A stretch of 8,866 nucleotides of DNA from Rickettsiales bacterium (lineage in GTDB: Bacteria > Pseudomonadota > Alphaproteobacteria > Rickettsiales > UBA998). Of the stretch, positions 6,321 through 8,866 are shown piece after piece (the stretch's first letter is position 1; every line of letters starts with the position of its first letter). Made by a program: the position numbers and the translations under genes. A model generated the notes under the pieces. The model had not been told where the DNA came from. It saw nothing but the letters and a program-made list of their open reading frames with translations, and searched no databases. The DNA lies in contig JAIEPI010000120.1 in NCBI GenBank assembly GCA_019749855.1, positions 1 through 8,866 of the forward strand, read 5' to 3'.

Positions 6321-7485
6321 GCACACCTCCGCCAAAGACCATCTGCAAGTAAGGGCCAATATCTGCCAAGCTGAGGATTCCCTTACAGTATCCATGTTCT
6401 GCAACGGCTCTTGGCATTCCCCAAACAGTGCTGGAAGCTTTGTCCTGCGCTACCACGGTGCCGCCCGCCTGCATCACCAGACGGGCACCTTCCATGCCGT
6501 CCTGTCCCATGCCTGTTAACACCAGTAAAAGCAGCCGGCTTTGATAGATTTCTACCAGCGATGCAATCATCGGGTCTGCCGCCGGACGACAATAATTGAC
6601 CGCTGCATCCTGCCCTAAACGAATGCGTACGCCATCTGTTTCCTTACGAACACGCAGGTGGAAGTCACCTGGGGCGATATAAATGCATCCGGCTTTCACT
6701 TCCTCTGTCTCTTCTGCCTCATGGCAATTCAATCCACTGGCCTGATGAATATGTTTAGCAAGAATGGTGGTGAATGTGGCTGGCATATGTTGCGTCACAA
6801 ATACCGGCACGGACTCAATGCTTTTGCCGATATGCCCAAATATGCTCAACAATGCCTGAGGGCCACCGGTGGATGAGGCGATGGCAAGTGCCAGTGGGCG
6901 TTGTAATGGCAAGCATTGTGTCGGTGTGTGCGGCAATCCGTCCAGTGCACCTCCAGTTGATACCTTCACTGCTAGTGCTGCATTGACGACTTTTGAACTA
7001 TTCTGCGCACTATGCAGCGTTGAGATAAAAACATTTTTCTTTACAGCTGGTACACTTCGCCCTGTCAGCGCACGTATTTTATCGACTATTTCCTGATAAT
7101 AAACATCCGCTTCTTGCTGTTTTTGCCGTGAAGAGGGCTTTGATACATAGTCATTGGCACCCATCGACAAAGCCTTCAACGCTATGTCGGCATTACGCTC
7201 AGTGAGGGTTGAAGATATAAGGATTTTTGCTTCTGGTAGTAATCGCCTGATTTCAGGAAGCGCCGTAAATCCATCCATACGTGGCATTTCAAGATCGAGA
7301 ATGACAACATCCACCGGAGATTTTTGTATTTCATCCAGCGCCATCTGGCCGTCAACAGCCGTCGCCGCAATCATAAAATCAGTCTGCTCGCCCAATCGAC
7401 GACTGAGCATCCCGCGAACAATCGCGGAATCATCCACGATCATGATACGCAGTGGATTCATGTGATTTAGGTTATTAGGCGTCAT
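6307..7485 (-). CDS. cheB: CheB receptor methylesterase/glutamine deamidase with receiver domain
   Basis: Removes methyl groups from chemoreceptor glutamates, and deamidates glutamines, when phosphorylated by CheA; it opposes CheR. A 392-residue protein, slightly longer than the E. coli enzyme. The receiver domain (about 12-135) has acidic pocket Asp18-Asp19, phospho-acceptor Asp64 (Leu-Asp-Leu-Glu-Met-Pro), the Ser/Thr switch near Ser91-Thr93 and Lys116 before Pro. A variable linker (about 141-197) joins it to the methylesterase domain, whose catalytic triad reads as Ser205 (Ala-Ser-Ser-Thr-Gly-Gly), His233 (Thr-Gln-His-Met-Pro) and Asp329 (Gly-Met-Gly-Gln-Asp-Gly). All catalytic residues are present. 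The start lies 6 bases after the cheY stop; neither it nor the alternative Met9 has a clear Shine-Dalgarno, which fits coupled translation from cheY. The stop overlaps cheR. Confidence 0.95.
   Translation of the reverse strand: MTPNNLNHMNPLRIMIVDDSAIVRGMLSRRLGEQTDFMIAATAVDGQMALDEIQKSPVDVVILDLEMPRMDGFTALPEIRRLLPEAKILISSTLTERNADIALKALSMGANDYVSKPSSRQKQQEADVYYQEIVDKIRALTGRSVPAVKKNVFISTLHSAQNSSKVVNAALAVKVSTGGALDGLPHTPTQCLPLQRPLALAIASSTGGPQALLSIFGHIGKSIESVPVFVTQHMPATFTTILAKHIHQASGLNCHEAEETEEVKAGCIYIAPGDFHLRVRKETDGVRIRLGQDAAVNYCRPAADPMIASLVEIYQSRLLLLVLTGMGQDGMEGARLVMQAGGTVVAQDKASSTVWGMPRAVAEHGYCKGILSLADIGPYLQMVFGGGVHAAR
6326..6330 (-). promoter_or_regulatory. Ribosome binding site of cheR inside the end of cheB
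   Basis: GGAGG on the - strand, 5 bases before the cheR ATG (6318-6320), is part of the Gly-Gly-Val-His codons near the cheB C-terminus. It fixes the cheR start and excludes the longer reading with 28 extra N-terminal residues. Confidence 0.75.
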
Positions 7486-7491
7486 AGAGAG

Positions 7492-7863
7492 TTAAAGGAC
7501 ACCAAGCTGGAGCAACTTGCCTTTCAATATGTCTTCATCAAAAGGTTTCATCACATATTCATTGGCTCCCGATACAATGGCTTCCTGAATATTGCTAATG
7601 TCGGTTTCGGTGGTACAGAAAATGACGATGGGTTTTTCGCCGCCCACTACGCTTCCACCACGCAAAACCTTGATGAAGGCCAGCCCATCCATGACGGGCA
7701 TGTGCCAATCCAATAAAATTAATGAGGGATGATGCTGGGAGAAAACGCTCAACGCCTCCTCACCCTGCTCAGCCTCCACCACATGATAATGAAGTGATTC
7801 AAGCATGCGACGTGTGACCTTACGAACAATCTTCGAATCATCAACGACCATACAGGTTTTCAT
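7492..7863 (-). CDS. cheY: CheY single-domain response regulator
   Basis: A stand-alone receiver protein of 123 residues, the standard CheY length, expected to be phosphorylated by CheA and to carry the signal to the flagellar motor switch or to act as a phosphate sink. The phosphorylation machinery is complete: Asp8-Asp9, acceptor Asp52 (Leu-Leu-Asp-Trp-His-Met-Pro), Thr84 and Lys106 followed by Pro. The phenylalanine after it (Lys-Pro-Phe-Asp) and the Cys83 preceding the switch residue are common in alphaproteobacterial CheY-like proteins. AGGA at 7873-7876 is 9 bases from the ATG and almost touches a perfect palindrome (7878-7897). The gene lies between cheW and cheB, which supports a chemotaxis role over a generic single-domain regulator. 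Motor binding itself cannot be read from the sequence. Confidence 0.9.
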   Translation of the reverse strand: MKTCMVVDDSKIVRKVTRRMLESLHYHVVEAEQGEEALSVFSQHHPSLILLDWHMPVMDGLAFIKVLRGGSVVGGEKPIVIFCTTETDISNIQEAIVSGANEYVMKPFDEDILKGKLLQLGVL

Positions 7864-7877
7864 AAATCCAATTCCTA

Positions 7878-7897
7878 ATCGTTAATATATTAACGAT
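7878..7897. promoter_or_regulatory. Perfect 20-bp AT-rich palindrome between cheW and cheY
   Basis: ATCGTTAATATATTAACGAT is identical to its own reverse complement. It begins 1 base beyond the cheW stop codon and ends 1 base before the AGGA of cheY. In the - strand transcript it can fold into a stem of at least 8 bp with a TATA loop. No T-run follows, so it is not a simple terminator. It contains TTAACG in both orientations, and the same hexamer recurs at 7911-7916. It may be a binding site for a dimeric regulator, an RNA processing or stability hairpin, or a control on cheY translation. Confidence 0.6.
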
Positions 7898-7898
7898 A

Positions 7899-8387
7899 CT
7901 ATACTTTAAACGTTAAGATTGATTGAATGTCCAGCAAAACGATCAGCTCGGAATCCAGCCTGAAAACCCCCGCTGCAATGTCTTTCCATAGGGTCTCAAG
8001 ATTGGCAGGCGTCTTTTCAATTTGATCCATCGGCAGGTTTAGCACATCCCCCACACAATCAACCATAAGACTACACAGCTCATCATTATATTCAACCACA
8101 ACATGCATGGCGGACTGTGGATTCTCAATCGGTGGTAAGCCAAGGCGCTGACGCATATCAATCACGGTGATAATACGTCCGCGCAAATTCAACGAGCCTG
8201 CTACCTCTTTCGCGGACAGCGGAATGGGTGCGATGCGCTGAGCACGCAGCACGTCCTGCACCATCATCACCGAGGCACCAAATAACTGGTTTGCAACCCG
8301 CATGGTGACAAAACTCTGCGCTTGAGTGGACACTCGTGACGCAAGAGCACCTGATGACAGAGAAACTGTCTGTAATGCATTGGACAT
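7899..8387 (-). CDS. cheW: CheW receptor-kinase coupling protein
   Basis: Adaptor that links chemoreceptors to the kinase CheA in the polar or cytoplasmic signalling array. It is 162 residues from the chosen start, the usual CheW length. A single CheW-type SH3-like domain covers about 24-160, with the family's core Asn-Leu-Arg-Gly-Arg-Ile-Ile-Thr-Val-Ile-Asp at 67-77, followed by Arg-Gln-Arg-Leu-Gly-Leu-Pro, and Val-Asp-Cys-Val-Gly-Asp-Val at 109-115. About 23 polar Ser/Ala/Gln residues precede the domain. The frame extends 11 codons further upstream, but the ATG at 8385-8387 is preferred because it overlaps the cheA stop as TAATG and has GGAG (8396-8399) 8 bases upstream. This overlap implies cotranslation, and so matched amounts, with CheA. 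Confidence 0.93.
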   Translation of the reverse strand: MSNALQTVSLSSGALASRVSTQAQSFVTMRVANQLFGASVMMVQDVLRAQRIAPIPLSAKEVAGSLNLRGRIITVIDMRQRLGLPPIENPQSAMHVVVEYNDELCSLMVDCVGDVLNLPMDQIEKTPANLETLWKDIAAGVFRLDSELIVLLDIQSILTFKV

Positions 8388-8866
8388 TACGCTAACTCCC
8401 CGAATGTTAAAGACAGACATTCCGCTATGGATCTGATCAATCGTTCACGTTCTGTTTTCAACACAAAATCGCTCATCTGACTCTCTATTTTCAGACGCTC
8501 GACATCACTGTTCATGGTTGAGGAGAACCCAATAACCGGCAAATGAGCGAATTTTGGTGTGGCACGAATCAGACGCGTTAAGGTGAAACCATCCATCTCT
8601 GGCATTTCGATATCTGTCACAATGATATCGAATTTCTGTTTCTCCATAAGAGCCAGTGCCTCTTTTGCACTGGGAACGGCCGTCACCTGATAACCGACAG
8701 CACTTAAGAATGGGACCGTTAAGCTACGGAAAAACATGCTGTCTTCTACGAATAATAGCTTAACTTTTGAGGCTTGCCCACCCAGCATCCCCTCCACATT
8801 GATGTCCGCACCCGACCCCAGAATCTGACTCAGCAGATAGCCCACATCCACGACATCTGTTGATTT
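8387..8866 (-). CDS. cheA: CheA histidine kinase, C-terminal end with fused receiver domain (partial)
   Basis: Only the last 159 residues are inside the window; the frame is open to the right edge with no stop. It could be mistaken for a stand-alone receiver starting at the GTG ending at 8851. However, the first residues seen (Lys-Ser-Thr-Asp-Val-Val-Asp-Val-Gly-Tyr-Leu-Leu) look like the end of the CheW-like regulatory domain of CheA, no Shine-Dalgarno precedes that GTG, and cheW follows directly. A linker (about 13-33) leads to a receiver domain with Glu41-Asp42, acceptor Asp85 (Thr-Asp-Ile-Glu-Met-Pro), Ser115 as switch residue and Lys137, which is followed by Thr instead of the usual Pro. 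Fused CheA receivers are common in alphaproteobacteria and may act as phosphate sinks or in feedback. The kinase and phosphotransfer domains are not visible, so the CheA call rests on this end and the neighbours. Confidence 0.85.
   Translation of the reverse strand, partial: KSTDVVDVGYLLSQILGSGADINVEGMLGGQASKVKLLFVEDSMFFRSLTVPFLSAVGYQVTAVPSAKEALALMEKQKFDIIVTDIEMPEMDGFTLTRLIRATPKFAHLPVIGFSSTMNSDVERLKIESQMSDFVLKTERERLIRSIAECLSLTFGELA

Noticed and set aside
6321..6404. N-terminal extension of CheR by 28 residues
   Set aside because: It lies inside cheB, has no ribosome binding site, and the conserved CheR domain starts at the internal ATG with GGAGG at the right distance.
7880..7916. CtrA-type site (TTAA-N7-TTAA) in the cheW-cheY gap
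   Set aside because: Several TTAA tetramers are present, but none are separated by 7 bases, so the known alphaproteobacterial CtrA pattern is not met.
8388..8420. N-terminal extension of CheW by 11 residues
   Set aside because: The internal ATG forms TAATG with the cheA stop and has a well-spaced GGAG; the extension lies entirely inside cheA.
1..8866. CRISPR array, insertion sequence, tRNA or attachment site
   Set aside because: No spaced direct repeats, transposase-like frame, tRNA-like cloverleaf or flanking duplications were seen on reading both strands.

Overview
The window reads as a piece of an alphaproteobacterial chromosome. It joins the end of a type IV secretion system (T4SS) operon on the + strand to a chemotaxis operon on the - strand, with two less familiar genes between them. 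The alphaproteobacterial assignment rests on three things: tandem VirB6-type genes, an arrangement best known from Rickettsiales-like T4SS loci; a CheA with a receiver domain fused to its C-terminus; and a small protein resembling DUF2610. Base composition looks roughly balanced and coding is dense, with no gene-free stretch above about 60 bases. That does not look like an AT-rich obligate intracellular Rickettsia. A free-living, predatory or deep-branching relative (Micavibrio-like or similar) fits better, but the genus cannot be fixed from this sequence.

Left part (1-3057, + strand): two consecutive VirB6/TrbL-family polytopic membrane proteins, followed by a 49-residue lipoprotein too short for routine ORF calling. 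The first VirB6 gene runs off the left edge; its signal peptide begins before the window. All three are Sec-exported or membrane-inserted and lie close together with good ribosome binding sites, so they are probably one transcript. The likely product is the inner-membrane channel of the T4SS plus a VirB7-like lipoprotein.

Middle part (3105-5447, - strand): a 673-residue protein with no recognisable domain, no cysteine, no signal peptide and a long disordered Ala/Pro/Thr-rich, Arg-containing C-terminal third. It is preceded by a 95-residue DUF2610-like protein. The two are separated by 27 bases, and they point toward the T4SS operon in convergent orientation.

Right part (5505-8866, - strand): cheA (3' end only, with its fused receiver domain), cheW, cheY, cheB and cheR in transcription order, tightly packed or overlapping. 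CheA phosphorylates CheY and CheB, CheW couples CheA to receptors, and CheR and CheB add and remove receptor methyl groups. No receptor, CheD or CheZ gene is visible. A perfect 20-bp palindrome lies between cheW and cheY, directly before the cheY ribosome binding site.

The most interesting questions are whether the 673-residue protein is a T4SS substrate or structural part, and whether it and the DUF2610-like gene are transcribed with the chemotaxis operon.
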